A DNA stretch of 64,000 nt, from positions 1-64,000 of the forward strand of contig NZ_UPHT01000019.1 of assembly GCF_900566085.1 (NCBI RefSeq). Direction: 5' to 3'. This document shows positions 22,209 to 32,745 of the stretch, piece after piece. Made by a program: the position numbers and the translations under genes. The notes under the pieces are model-generated. The model worked only from the letters and a program-made list of their open reading frames with translations. It did not search any database and was not told the DNA's origin. Numbering within the stretch: position 1 is the stretch's first letter; every line of letters starts with the position of its first letter. This stretch comes from Mycobacterium attenuatum. Its GTDB lineage: Bacteria; Actinomycetota; Actinomycetes; Mycobacteriales; Mycobacteriaceae.

Positions 22209-23151
22209 TCACCGCAGGTCATCGATGACGTAGGTGTCGGGCCGGTTGTAGGCGGGCGCGTCGGGTCGGTGCATCGACACTCCGTAAGACTGTGCGGTGA
22301 ACCCGTGCCGGAGCATGCTCCGATAAGCGAGGCTACGGCTGAGGTTGACGCCCGCTTCCACTCTGCGCATGCCGTGCTGGCCGGCCAGCGTCTCGCAGGC
22401 GTCCAAGAGCTGCCCGAAGACGTGCTCGGCGGTCCGCGGGCTGACGGCGGCGAACTTGATGTAACACGCGTCGGCGCCGGCCATCCGTGCCGGCACCCAG
22501 GTGGCAGATCGCGAACGCGTCCAACGAGTCGCCGCTGCACAGCAGCACCGTCTCGCCCAGTTGCTGAGTGTCGACCGACCGAATCTCGCCGCTGACGTCC
22601 AGGCCGTCGTAGACCTCGTCGGTCAGGGCACGGCAGGCATCGATCAGCTCGGTCCGTTCGGCGCTGCTGGTCTGCGACAGTCTGGTGAATGAGACGGTTC
22701 CCGGCTCGGCGGGGGTCTTCGCGAGCACCCCGGTCAAGAACCGGGGCCAGAACCCGAACTTCTGGTAGAGGTGGATGTGGCCGGGGCTGTGCGCAAATGT
22801 GAAGAGTCCAGCGGCCGTCACATCCCAGGAGTCGATCAGCTCGATCGTGGCCGTCATCAACTGCTGGGCGATGCCTTGGTTCCACAGCGACGGTGTCACT
22901 GTCAGCGGCCCGAAGAACGCGAAAGTGCCCCATCTGGTCGCGAGATTCGAGCCCACCACGGCGCCGTTCTCCTCGGCGGTAAGCGCGGCAGCTGGATCGG
23001 CACGCCACCGCGTCCGGACGTACTCGCGATCCGCCCAGAAGGTCTGCGGGTTGGGCGCCCGCATGAACGTCGCGAATGCCTGGCGGCAAATCGCGCTCGC
23101 CGTCGACAGGTCTGCCTCGCGCATGGGCCGGATCAGACGGTCAGCAGTCAT
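22209..23151 (-). pseudogene. GNAT acetyltransferase, frameshifted
   Basis: An acetyl-CoA-dependent GNAT-like gene split into two frames. Frame one runs from ATG 23151 to FAICHLGAGTD, then becomes Arg-rich nonsense; the next frame restores AGADACYIKFAAVSP and reads to the stop at 22209. One extra base near 22480 in a GGCC stretch explains this, and the total length (943) is 3n+1. The restored product would be about 313 residues with an acetyl-CoA-binding region near 80-115. The ATG overlaps the stop of the CDF transporter (ATGA), so it was the second gene of that operon. It could be a sequencing error. Confidence 0.8.
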
Positions 23152-24062
23152 GGCTGCAGGTTGGCCAAGCAGGAACCGGCCTCTTCGGGCCGCTCGACCT
23201 GAACCGTGGCGTGCTCGAGCCCCCGGGCGTGCAGCACCGTACGCGCATCGCGTAGCACTGCGGCGGATTCGCCGCTGCCGGTCAGGTGGGCGGTGACCAT
23301 GTCCTTACCCGGTGACAGTGTCCATACATGCAGGTCGTGCACGTCGATTACGCCGTCCACATCGCGCAGCGCCGATCGTAGTTCGGCTACGTCGATGTGG
23401 CTGGGTGACGACTCGGAAAGGATGCGCAGCGCGGCGCGGGCCAGCGACAGTGCGCGGGGTGCTACCCACAGCGCGCCCAGGACGGCGACCACGATGTCGG
23501 CGTAGGGCCAGCGTGTCGTGACGGTCACGACCCCGGCGATCAGCACGCCCAGGCTGCCGACGGTGTCGGCGACGACTTCCAGATAGGCACCCCTGACCGC
23601 CAAACTGCCCTGGGAATGCGACCGCAACAGCATCGCGACGACGCAGTTGGTGGCCAAGCCCGCCAGCGCCACCACGATCATGGGCACACCGGGAACCGAT
23701 GGCGCTTCCCGGAGACGGTCCACCGCCTCGTAGAGGATGAACAGCGCGACGCCGATCAACAGCACCGCATTGGCTACCGCGGTGAACACCTCGGCTCGGT
23801 GCCAACCATAGGTGCGGTCGGGCGACGAGCTGCCCCGCCTGGCCAGCACGACGGCGGTCAGCCCCATGAACACGGCAACGACGTCGGTGAGCATGTGTCC
23901 GGCATCGGCCAGCAGCGCGATCGAGTTGATCAGCAGCGCCGTGGTCAGTTCCACCACGAACAACGCCGCCAGGATGGCCGCGGCAGCGAACATGCGCGGG
24001 ATCATGCGCGAGGTGTCCGCTCCGGCTGGGCCATGCGGGGTGTGATGGTGGTCAGCGCCCAT
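23148..24062 (-). CDS. CDF-family divalent metal exporter (ZitB/CzcD type)
   Basis: A 304-residue cation diffusion facilitator exporting Zn2+ or a similar ion in exchange for protons. The His-rich start MGADHHHTPHG, the metal motif ADAGHMLTD in TM2, YLEVVADTVGS in TM5 and a C-terminal cytoplasmic domain (about 210-300, DVHDLHVWTLSPGKDMVTAHL) are visible, with six membrane segments. The ATG at 24062 gives the His-rich terminus and leaves a perfect palindrome just upstream, outside the gene; ORFs starting further upstream would run across that operator. It is coupled to the frameshifted acetyltransferase. Confidence 0.92.
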   Translation of the reverse strand: MGADHHHTPHGPAGADTSRMIPRMFAAAAILAALFVVELTTALLINSIALLADAGHMLTDVVAVFMGLTAVVLARRGSSSPDRTYGWHRAEVFTAVANAVLLIGVALFILYEAVDRLREAPSVPGVPMIVVALAGLATNCVVAMLLRSHSQGSLAVRGAYLEVVADTVGSLGVLIAGVVTVTTRWPYADIVVAVLGALWVAPRALSLARAALRILSESSPSHIDVAELRSALRDVDGVIDVHDLHVWTLSPGKDMVTAHLTGSGESAAVLRDARTVLHARGLEHATVQVERPEEAGSCLANLQP

Positions 24063-24067
24063 GACCA

Positions 24068-24097
24068 GCAATATATGCGTAATCACGCATATATTGC
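24068..24097. promoter_or_regulatory. Perfect 13-4-13 palindrome upstream of the CDF exporter
   Basis: GCAATATATGCGT (24068-24080), spacer AATC, then ACGCATATATTGC (24085-24097), all perfectly paired. It lies five bases before the exporter ATG and downstream of the M50 gene stop, covering the expected promoter and ribosome binding region. The AT-rich ATATATGC-GCATATAT form resembles operators of ArsR/SmtB-family metal sensors that repress mycobacterial metal exporters. No such regulator is encoded nearby. Confidence 0.75.
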
Positions 24098-24104
24098 AAG
24101 GTGG

Positions 24105-24884
24105 TCAGATCCAACGGCTCCAAAACCGAGTCAGCGAATTGCCTGCGCCCGCGAGCACGTGCGGCACTCCGGAGAAGTCGAAGAGCCAGCCGACAATGCC
24201 GAACAGCCACTGGTTCAGCATCGGTGTCAGCAGGACGAACAGCAGGATGAAGACGCCGAACTGCCTGGCCGGTGCCAGCGCCCGCTGCGTCTCCGGACTC
24301 AGGTGCGGCTCCAGGGCGTCGTAGCCGTCCAGGCCCGGGATCGGCAGCAGATTCAGCACCACCGCCATGATCTGCAGGAAGCCCAGGAACGCCACCCCGG
24401 CCCACATCACCCAGTGGCGCTGGTCATAGAGCAACCGCGTTGCGGTCAACAGCAGCGCGGCTAGCGCCACGTTGGCCGCCGGCCCGGCCAGGCTGACCAG
24501 GCTGCGACGGGTTGGGGTCATAAACCACGTCCGCAGGTAGACGGCCGCGCCCGGCAAGCCGATTCCGCCCAGGGCGATGAACACCATCGGCAACAGCAGC
24601 GACAGGGCCGGATGGCTGTAGCGCCGCGGGTCCAGGGTCAGATAGCCCCGCACCGCGGTGTCGTGGTCGCCGAATCGCCAGGCGGTGAACGCATGCCCGA
24701 ACTCGTGCAGGCATAGCGACACCAACCAGCCGGCGATCACGAAGATGAACACCCCGGCATAGGCCAGCGGGCGTACGCTGGCCCCGGCCAGCCACGCCAG
24801 CGCCCCACCGACGGCCGTTAATCCGACCAGGCCCAGAAAGATCGGGCTGGGTAGCACCGACTCGTGCAGGCCGATCTCTCTCAC
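24105..24884 (-). CDS. M50-family membrane metallopeptidase (Rv0359-like)
   Basis: A 259-residue site-2-protease-like membrane peptidase. The zinc motif HEFGH lies at 60-64 and the second-ligand motif NLLPIPGLDGYD near 190-202; about six hydrophobic segments surround them. Such enzymes cleave substrates within the membrane, often releasing regulators, but this short form lacks a PDZ domain and its substrate is unknown. The GTG at 24884 is chosen because the upstream open frame has no membrane or family similarity; the resulting length equals that recalled for Rv0359. Confidence 0.85.
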   Translation of the reverse strand: MREIGLHESVLPSPIFLGLVGLTAVGGALAWLAGASVRPLAYAGVFIFVIAGWLVSLCLHEFGHAFTAWRFGDHDTAVRGYLTLDPRRYSHPALSLLLPMVFIALGGIGLPGAAVYLRTWFMTPTRRSLVSLAGPAANVALAALLLTATRLLYDQRHWVMWAGVAFLGFLQIMAVVLNLLPIPGLDGYDALEPHLSPETQRALAPARQFGVFILLFVLLTPMLNQWLFGIVGWLFDFSGVPHVLAGAGNSLTRFWSRWI

Positions 24885-24894
24885 CGATCGAAAA

Positions 24895-25542
24895 CTACCG
24901 GACCAGCAGCCACCCTTCGACATGGCGGTAGACCGAGGATCTGCGTACCGATCGGGGCGCGGCGACGCCGTCGCGCACCACCGCGGCGCCGGTGGTGCCC
25001 AACTGGGCGGCGCGTCCGCTGATCCAGCGGCGCCACGGCCCGGCCTCCAGGGCGGCCCGCAGCCCCGGCAGCTCCGGCGTCGGCTCGATATGAACCCCAG
25101 CGACCTCGCCGTCGAACAGCACGGTGTCGTCGACCACCGCCTCGCCGCGCACCAGCCGCTCCTGGTCCGGGGGAATCCAAGCTGCCCGCCCGACAATCGC
25201 CGTCGCGGTCTCGTCGCGGATCAGTGGCACCCGATGCGCCGTTCCGTGCCGCGCCCGTCGCGCCGCCCGCCGCCCGGCGGGCAACCGATACACCCGGGTT
25301 GCTCGGGTGCGCCGGCGCGGCGCGTAGCCCACCTCGATGTCGAGCCGGTTGGTGCGCAGCAGCCGGGTCAGCACGCCGGCCAGGTCGGCGTCACCACCCA
25401 CCACGACCAGCCGCCGGCAGGACCGCAGCGCGGTTTCGAGGTCATCGGTGCGCTGCGTCGGCAGGCCGGTCAGCGGGCCGGGGACCGGCCGATCCCCGAA
25501 CACCACTACCACGGTGGCGGGCGGTTCGGCACGGATATGCAT
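24895..25542 (-). CDS. Conserved hypothetical protein (Rv0358-like)
   Basis: A 215-residue soluble protein of unknown function. It starts MHIRAEPPATVVVVFGDRP and contains an Asp-rich middle (VVVGGDADLAGVLTRLLRTNRLDIEVGYAPRR is split across about residues 50-80) suggestive of a diacylglycerol-kinase-like nucleotide loop (GGDAD). The C-terminus (VYRHVEGWLLVR) is conserved in my memory of Rv0358. The ATG at 25542 is preferred because AGGA lies just upstream. It lies 10 bases upstream of the M50 gene on the same strand, so the two are likely co-transcribed, and is divergent from purA. Confidence 0.75.
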   Translation of the reverse strand: MHIRAEPPATVVVVFGDRPVPGPLTGLPTQRTDDLETALRSCRRLVVVGGDADLAGVLTRLLRTNRLDIEVGYAPRRRTRATRVYRLPAGRRAARRARHGTAHRVPLIRDETATAIVGRAAWIPPDQERLVRGEAVVDDTVLFDGEVAGVHIEPTPELPGLRAALEAGPWRRWISGRAAQLGTTGAAVVRDGVAAPRSVRRSSVYRHVEGWLLVR

Positions 25543-25593
25543 GGTTCCTCCCAAACCGCTGAGTAGGGTAAGTCACCGGCTGGACCACAATAA

Positions 25594-27602
<2,009 letters not shown>

Positions 27603-27609
27603 ACGCAGG

Positions 27610-28923
27610 CTACTGGCTTTGGCTCGGGTTCGGCGGCACCACGATGATCGTCGCCCCCGGGATCGCCGCCAGGGTCGCGGCCAGGTTGGCTACCACGCCC
27701 GGCGGCAAGCCGGACGGTAACCCCGGGATGTTCGCGCCAGCCGCCGCCGGGAGCGAGGGCATGTTCGCGGCAGGCCTGCCGGCCGCTGCGGCCCCGCCGC
27801 CAGTGCCCGGTGCGGCCGCGCCCGGGGCCGGCGAGGTGGCACCGCCCCGGGCGGCCAGGCCGGCCAGGCTGGTCCCGGCCAAGCCCGCCGCCGCCATGCC
27901 CGTATAGCCGCCGTCCGACCCGCCGGTCATATACATGGGTGTGGCACCGGGGAACATCGCCGCGACTTGGCGCACCGCCGGCGGAAGCATCCAGCCTTGT
28001 GGCACCGAGAGCCCGCCGATGTTGGCCGAGTAACCCGAAAGCGCAGCGATCGGCGGCTGGGTTGGGGTGATGATCCGGCCCGGCGGGAACGAGGACCCTC
28101 CCCTGCTGGGCGCCGACGGGCCGACGCCACCCTCAGCGCCGTCATCCGATTCCGCGGCCAAGGGATCCTTTTCCCACTCGTCGACCTCGTCGTGGCGGTA
28201 GACCTCGATCAGTTGCGCCGTCTGGACACCCAGGCTGGCGGCCGCGACCGACACCGCAGCGGCCACCAGAAGGTCGAGTTCCCCAAGTGGTGTGGGCAGG
28301 TTCACCAAATCGGGCAGTTCGACCACTGCGGCGGCCGGCGCAGCGGCCGCCGCAGCCGCGGTGGCTTCGGCCGCCGGCTGAATCCCGGTCGTGGTCTGCG
28401 GCGGAGCGGCAAACGGCGGCAGCTCCGACGCGGCTGCCGAACTGCCGGCGTAGCCATCCATGACCACAATGTCCTGAGCCCACATTTCGCTGTAGTCGGC
28501 TTCGCTGGCGGCTATCGCCGGCGTGTTCTGCCCGAAAATGTTCGTCCGCGCCAGCGCGACCATGGTGCTGCGGTTGGCTGCGATCTCACCCGGGGGCACT
28601 GTCGACGCATACGCCGATTCGTAGGCGTTGGCCGCGGCAACGGCCTGAGCCGCGGCCTGCTCGGCCTGAGCCGCGGTGACCCGCATCCACGCCACGTAGG
28701 GGGCGGCGGCGGCCGCCATCGACAGCGCCGAGGGGCCCCGCCACTCGTCGCCGGTGAGGCCGGCTATCACCGCGGAATACGACGCGGCCGTGGCGTTCAG
28801 TTCGTTGGCTAGTCGCTGCCAGGCCGCGGCCGCATGCAGCAGCGGAGCCGAGCCTGGACCGGCATAGAGCCTGGCGGAATTGATTTCCGGCGGCAGGGCC
28901 GCGAAGTCCATCCCGATCGTCAT
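27610..28923 (-). CDS. PPE family protein, PPE-SVP subgroup
   Basis: A 437-residue PPE protein, a class exported by type VII secretion to the cell surface, usually as a dimer with a PE protein. The PPE domain (about 5-180) starts [20 protein letters not shown] and has the WxG turn in GDEWRGP. The C-terminal part contains the SVP signature GGLSVPQGW near 325 and an Ala/Gly/Pro-rich tail. ATG 28923 follows GGGAGGG. A 27-residue PE-like remnant sits directly upstream. I recall the equivalent PPE9 (Rv0388c) being much shorter in H37Rv. Confidence 0.93.
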   Translation of the reverse strand: MTIGMDFAALPPEINSARLYAGPGSAPLLHAAAAWQRLANELNATAASYSAVIAGLTGDEWRGPSALSMAAAAAPYVAWMRVTAAQAEQAAAQAVAAANAYESAYASTVPPGEIAANRSTMVALARTNIFGQNTPAIAASEADYSEMWAQDIVVMDGYAGSSAAASELPPFAAPPQTTTGIQPAAEATAAAAAAAPAAAVVELPDLVNLPTPLGELDLLVAAAVSVAAASLGVQTAQLIEVYRHDEVDEWEKDPLAAESDDGAEGGVGPSAPSRGGSSFPPGRIITPTQPPIAALSGYSANIGGLSVPQGWMLPPAVRQVAAMFPGATPMYMTGGSDGGYTGMAAAGLAGTSLAGLAARGGATSPAPGAAAPGTGGGAAAAGRPAANMPSLPAAAGANIPGLPSGLPPGVVANLAATLAAIPGATIIVVPPNPSQSQ

Positions 28924-28925
28924 CG

Positions 28926-29009
28926 CTATGTCCCTCCCGGGCCCGCCGCGGCGGCGTGGGTCGCGTCGCCGGCCGCATCCACCGGCGGCCGGGTCATCAC
29001 GAAAGACAT
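28926..29009 (-). pseudogene. PE-like fragment, 27 residues
   Basis: A tiny ORF with a strong AAGGAG ribosome binding site (29016-29021) beginning [16 protein letters not shown], nearly identical to the conserved start of PE proteins (MSFVxTRPE). It ends after 27 residues, two bases before the PPE ATG, where a PE gene would normally be about 100 residues. It looks like an internally deleted PE gene whose translation start may still feed ribosomes to the PPE gene. Whether it is expressed is unknown. Confidence 0.65.
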
Positions 29010-29292
29010 CGACTTCTCCTTGACGGAAACTGCGCGGTCCGCGAAGGGCCTTCTTTCCGGCTGGCGCGAGTCCCGTCGCTCACCTGACCCACGTCCGCAT
29101 GCGCCAAGCGAACACCGGGCTGTGAGCAGGGTTACACAAAAACTCGTCAAATGAGCGCAGAAGCGCCTTTCTCATATCGTGCCGCTGGGTATCGCCCGCT
29201 AACCGCATTGCCGCGGCTCCCGTCGCCGTTCGGCGCCCCTATCCTTGAGCAGCGGGCCAACTACCGATTGAACCGATTGAAGGGGTGAGCTG

Positions 29293-30666
29293 GTGACTGA
29301 CGGCTTGACCGAGGGACGCGATGAGCTCACCGGTAGGGACGAGCAGCCGGCCGCCGGCGACGCTGCGAACGCCGCTCGCGACGACCAGACGACGGCCCTG
29401 CGGGTGCCGCCCGACGCACCTCCGCAGCCGGTCACGCCGGGCCCCGGTGGCCGGCCGCGGGTACTGCTGCTGGGCTCGGGTGAACCCGGCCGGGAGCTGG
29501 CAGTTGCGCTGCAAGGACTCGGCGCAGAGGTGATCGCTGCCGACAATCATGCCGAGGCACCCGCTCATCGCGTCGCCGACCAGGCGCTGGTCGTCACCAT
29601 GGCCGATGCCGACGAGCTGGCGGCGCTCTTCGCCCGGCTGCATCCCGACTTCGTGGTGACGCTTACCGATGCGGTCAGTGTCGACGCGCTCGAGGCTCTC
29701 CAAGCCGGCCATGCCCCGCGGGCCGAGTCCGACGGCTGGTACGCCGAGCTGGTCCCCGGCGCCCGCAGCGTCCGGCTGACGCGTGATCGGGAGGGCTTGC
29801 GCAAGCTGGCCGCCGACGAACTCGGCCTGCCTACCGCGCCGTTCTGGTTCGTCGGGTCGCTGGGCGAGTTGCAGGCGGTGGCCGCCCACGCCGGCTACCC
29901 GCTGATGGTCAAACCCGTCACCAAGGTGAGCGGTCGGCAGCGGTCGGTGGTCCGCGGGCCCGAAGAGATCGAGCGCGCCTGGCACCTGGCGGTGGGCGGC
30001 GAGCTCGCGGGCACCCGGCCCCGGGTGTGGGCCGAGACAGTGGTCGATATCCAGGTCCTGGTCACCCTGTTCGTCGTGCGCACCGAAGGTTCGGGCGGAC
30101 CCGAGATCACGTTCTGTGCGCCGATCGGTTATCGCGGCGCAGACGACCGGGATGACCAGGACCTGGAATCCTGGCAACCGCAGCAGCTGAGTACCGCCGC
30201 GCACGACTCGGCGAGATCGATCGCCGCGCGCATCGTCAAGGCGCTTGGCGGCCGGGGCGTCTTCAGTGTCGACTTGATGGTCAACGGCGATGAGGTGTAC
30301 TTCGCCGACGTCACCGCGTGGCCGGGCGACAGCGCCTGGGTTACCCTGCGCAGCCAGCGGCTTTCCGCCTTCGAGCTGCAGGCCCGGGCCGTCATGGGTC
30401 TGGGGGTGGACACGTTGATGGTGTCGCCCGGCGCTGCCCGGGTGGTCGGCCCGGGCCGGGCCGCCGCGGGCGTGGCGCCCAGCGCCGAGACGCTGACGGC
30501 CGCGCTGGGCGTCCCGGAAAGCGATGTCCGGGTGTTTACCAGCGTCGGTGCCCGTGCTCCGCGCAAGCTCGGCGTGGCGCTGGCCACCGCGCCCGAGGTG
30601 GGCACCGCCCGCGACCGCGCCCGGGACGTCGCCGACCGGCTGGGTATGCGAGACTCGGGCAAGTGA
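29293..30666 (+). CDS. purT: PurT-like ATP-grasp protein (divergent)
   Basis: Homologue of formate-dependent phosphoribosylglycinamide formyltransferase, which uses ATP and formate in the third purine step. The fold is evident: LLLGSGEPGRELAVALQGLG, VKPVTKVSG, FCAPIGYR, SWQPQQ, GGRGVFSVDL. A low-complexity ~50-residue N-terminal extension is present (457 residues total). Several positions I recall as ligand-binding in E. coli PurT are altered, including the PRPHDTG segment, which reads AWPGDSA, so activity is uncertain. The stop overlaps the rhodanese GTG (GTGA). Confidence 0.8.
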   Translation: MTDGLTEGRDELTGRDEQPAAGDAANAARDDQTTALRVPPDAPPQPVTPGPGGRPRVLLLGSGEPGRELAVALQGLGAEVIAADNHAEAPAHRVADQALVVTMADADELAALFARLHPDFVVTLTDAVSVDALEALQAGHAPRAESDGWYAELVPGARSVRLTRDREGLRKLAADELGLPTAPFWFVGSLGELQAVAAHAGYPLMVKPVTKVSGRQRSVVRGPEEIERAWHLAVGGELAGTRPRVWAETVVDIQVLVTLFVVRTEGSGGPEITFCAPIGYRGADDRDDQDLESWQPQQLSTAAHDSARSIAARIVKALGGRGVFSVDLMVNGDEVYFADVTAWPGDSAWVTLRSQRLSAFELQARAVMGLGVDTLMVSPGAARVVGPGRAAAGVAPSAETLTAALGVPESDVRVFTSVGARAPRKLGVALATAPEVGTARDRARDVADRLGMRDSGK

Positions 30667-31085
30667 GCTACGCGGGAGACCTGACGCCACTCGAGGCATG
30701 GAAGATACTCAGCGACAACCCACAGGCTGTGCTGGTGGACGTGCGGACCGCCGCCGAGTGGGAGTTCGTCGGGGTGCCCGACCTGTCCAGCCTTGGCCGC
30801 GACGTCGTCTACGTTGAGTGGAACACCGTAGACGGGGCACGCAACCAGAACTTTGTCGCCGAACTGCGCGACACCATCCCGCCCGCGGACGGCTCGGGTG
30901 AGCGGCCCGTCGTTTTCCTGTGCCGCTCCGGTCATCGCTCCATCGGTGCCGCCGAAGCGGCAACCGGCGCCGGGATCACACCGGCTTACAACGTGCTGGA
31001 CGGCTTCGAAGGGCACCTCGACGCCGAAGGGCATCGTGGTGTAGTCGGTTGGCGGGCAATCGGATTGCCCTGGAGACAGAGGTGA
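30663..31085 (+). CDS. Rhodanese-domain sulfurtransferase
   Basis: A 140-residue single rhodanese domain that transfers sulfane sulfur. The active-site loop is CRSGHRS with Cys87, and the domain starts with the typical LTPLEAWKIL and VLVDVRTAAEW. The GTG at 30663 overlaps the purT-like stop by four bases. metZ, for sulfhydrylation in methionine synthesis, follows 57 bases later, so a role in supplying sulfur is plausible but unproven. It corresponds to Rv0390 by memory. Confidence 0.9.
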   Translation: MSYAGDLTPLEAWKILSDNPQAVLVDVRTAAEWEFVGVPDLSSLGRDVVYVEWNTVDGARNQNFVAELRDTIPPADGSGERPVVFLCRSGHRSIGAAEAATGAGITPAYNVLDGFEGHLDAEGHRGVVGWRAIGLPWRQR

Positions 31086-31142
31086 TCCGACGATGAGCCG
31101 CGGTGATGGCGTGGACGCCGGTGTTCCCGGGATGGGGCGCCG

Positions 31143-32372
31143 ATGACCGACGAGCCTTCGGTCCGCACGCCCAGGCCGCTGCCCGACGGGGTCAGCCCGG
31201 CCACCATCGGGGTGCGTGGCGGCCTGTTGCGGTCGGAGTTCGACGAAACCGCCGAGGCGATGTATCTGACGTCCGGCTATGTCTACGAGTCCGCGGCCAT
31301 GGCCGAGCAGTCCTTTGCCGGCGAACTGGACCACTTCGTGTACTCGCGCTACGGCAACCCGACCGTATCAATGTTCGAGGAGCGGCTGCGACTCATCGAG
31401 GGAGCGCCGGCGGCATTCGCGACCGCCAGCGGCATGGCGGCCGTGTTCACCTCGCTTGGGGCGTTGCTGGCGGCCGGGGATCGGTTGGTGGCCGCACGCA
31501 GCCTGTTCGGATCGTGCTTTGTGGTATGCAGTGAGATCCTGCCGCGCTGGGGAGTGGAGACGGTTTTCGTCGACGGCGACGACCTTTCCCAGTGGGAGCA
31601 GGCGCTGGCCGACCCCGCCAAGCCCACCCGGGCAGTGTTCTTCGAGACGCCGTCGAATCCCATGCAGTCGCTGGTGGATATCGCCGCGGTTACCGAGCTG
31701 GCTCACGCTGCCGGCGCAAAAGTAGTGCTGGACAACGTTTTTGCTACTCCCTTGCTGCAGCAGGGTTTTCCGCTCGGGGTGGACGTGGTGGTGTACTCAG
31801 GCACCAAGCACATCGACGGACAGGGCCGGGTGCTCGGCGGCGCCATCCTCGGCGACAAGGAGTACATCGACGGCCCGGTGCAGAAACTGATGCGCCACAC
31901 CGGCCCGGCGATGAGCGCCTTCAATGCCTGGGTGCTGCTGAAAGGGCTTGAGACGCTGGCAGTTCGGGTGAAATACAGCAACTCTTCGGCGCTGCGCATC
32001 GCGGCGTTCCTTGAAGGTCATCCCGCCGTGAGTTGGGTGCGCTACCCGTACCTGCCGTCGCATCCGCAGTACAACCTGGCCAGGCGGCAAATGGCCGGCG
32101 GCGGAACCGTCGTCACCTTTGCGCTGGACGCTCCGGAGAGCACGGCCAAGCAACGCGCGTTCGAGGTGCTCGACAAGTTGGCGCTGATCGACATCTCCAA
32201 CAATCTCGGCGACGCCAAATCCCTTGTCACGCATCCGGCTACCACGACGCACCGGGCAATGGGACCGGAGGGTCGCGCCGCAATCGGATTGGGTGACGGC
32301 GTGGTCCGCATCTCGGTCGGTCTCGAAGGCACCGAAGACCTGATCGCCGATCTGGACCACGCTTTGAGCTAG
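31143..32372 (+). CDS. metZ: O-succinylhomoserine sulfhydrylase
   Basis: A PLP enzyme of the Cys/Met metabolism family that makes homocysteine from O-succinylhomoserine and sulfide. The PLP lysine is Lys222 in YSGTKHIDG, and YSRYGNPTVSMFEERL plus ETPSNP are family signatures. The 409-residue length is normal. It shares a strand with the rhodanese gene and probably an operon. It is followed by a repeat array and the convergent NADH dehydrogenase gene. Confidence 0.93.
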   Translation: MTDEPSVRTPRPLPDGVSPATIGVRGGLLRSEFDETAEAMYLTSGYVYESAAMAEQSFAGELDHFVYSRYGNPTVSMFEERLRLIEGAPAAFATASGMAAVFTSLGALLAAGDRLVAARSLFGSCFVVCSEILPRWGVETVFVDGDDLSQWEQALADPAKPTRAVFFETPSNPMQSLVDIAAVTELAHAAGAKVVLDNVFATPLLQQGFPLGVDVVVYSGTKHIDGQGRVLGGAILGDKEYIDGPVQKLMRHTGPAMSAFNAWVLLKGLETLAVRVKYSNSSALRIAAFLEGHPAVSWVRYPYLPSHPQYNLARRQMAGGGTVVTFALDAPESTAKQRAFEVLDKLALIDISNNLGDAKSLVTHPATTTHRAMGPEGRAAIGLGDGVVRISVGLEGTEDLIADLDHALS

Positions 32373-32418
32373 CCGGCGTCTGTAGTGCCCGGCTGTCGCT
32401 CTCTTAATCCGTTGGGAG

Positions 32419-32558
32419 CGTCGAGTGTACGTTGGTGGCGTCGAGTGTGCGTGGGGGGCGTCGAGTGTGCATGGCGGGCGTCGAGTGTGCCGCCAGGGCG
32501 GTCCGCGGCATTCTTTCCCGCCCTACACGCACGCTCAAAGCCGTCAACGCACACTCGA
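32419..32558. repeat. Four-copy 20-bp tandem array plus an inverted copy
   Basis: GCGTCGAGTGT followed by A/G-C occurs at 32419, 32439, 32459 and 32479, an exact 20-base period. The reverse complement CGCACACTCGA lies at 32548-32558, so the locus can fold back. It occupies the 373-base gap between the convergent metZ and ndh genes. The rest of the gap (32559-32745) shows nothing I recognise. Confidence 0.8.
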
Positions 32559-32745
32559 TACGGCAGCATCACAGCCGACCCCACGAGCACCTAAGTCATT
32601 CCCGAAAATCCGCCACCGCAAGAGGTTTGAGCGATGATACGGGCGGGCAGACCGCGAACCGGCCTCCCGGCGACTGCTGCGGCGTAGATGATGGCCGCCG
32701 GCCACGGGAGGCCGGCGCGACTACCGCGGCATCTTGGGCGGCGAG

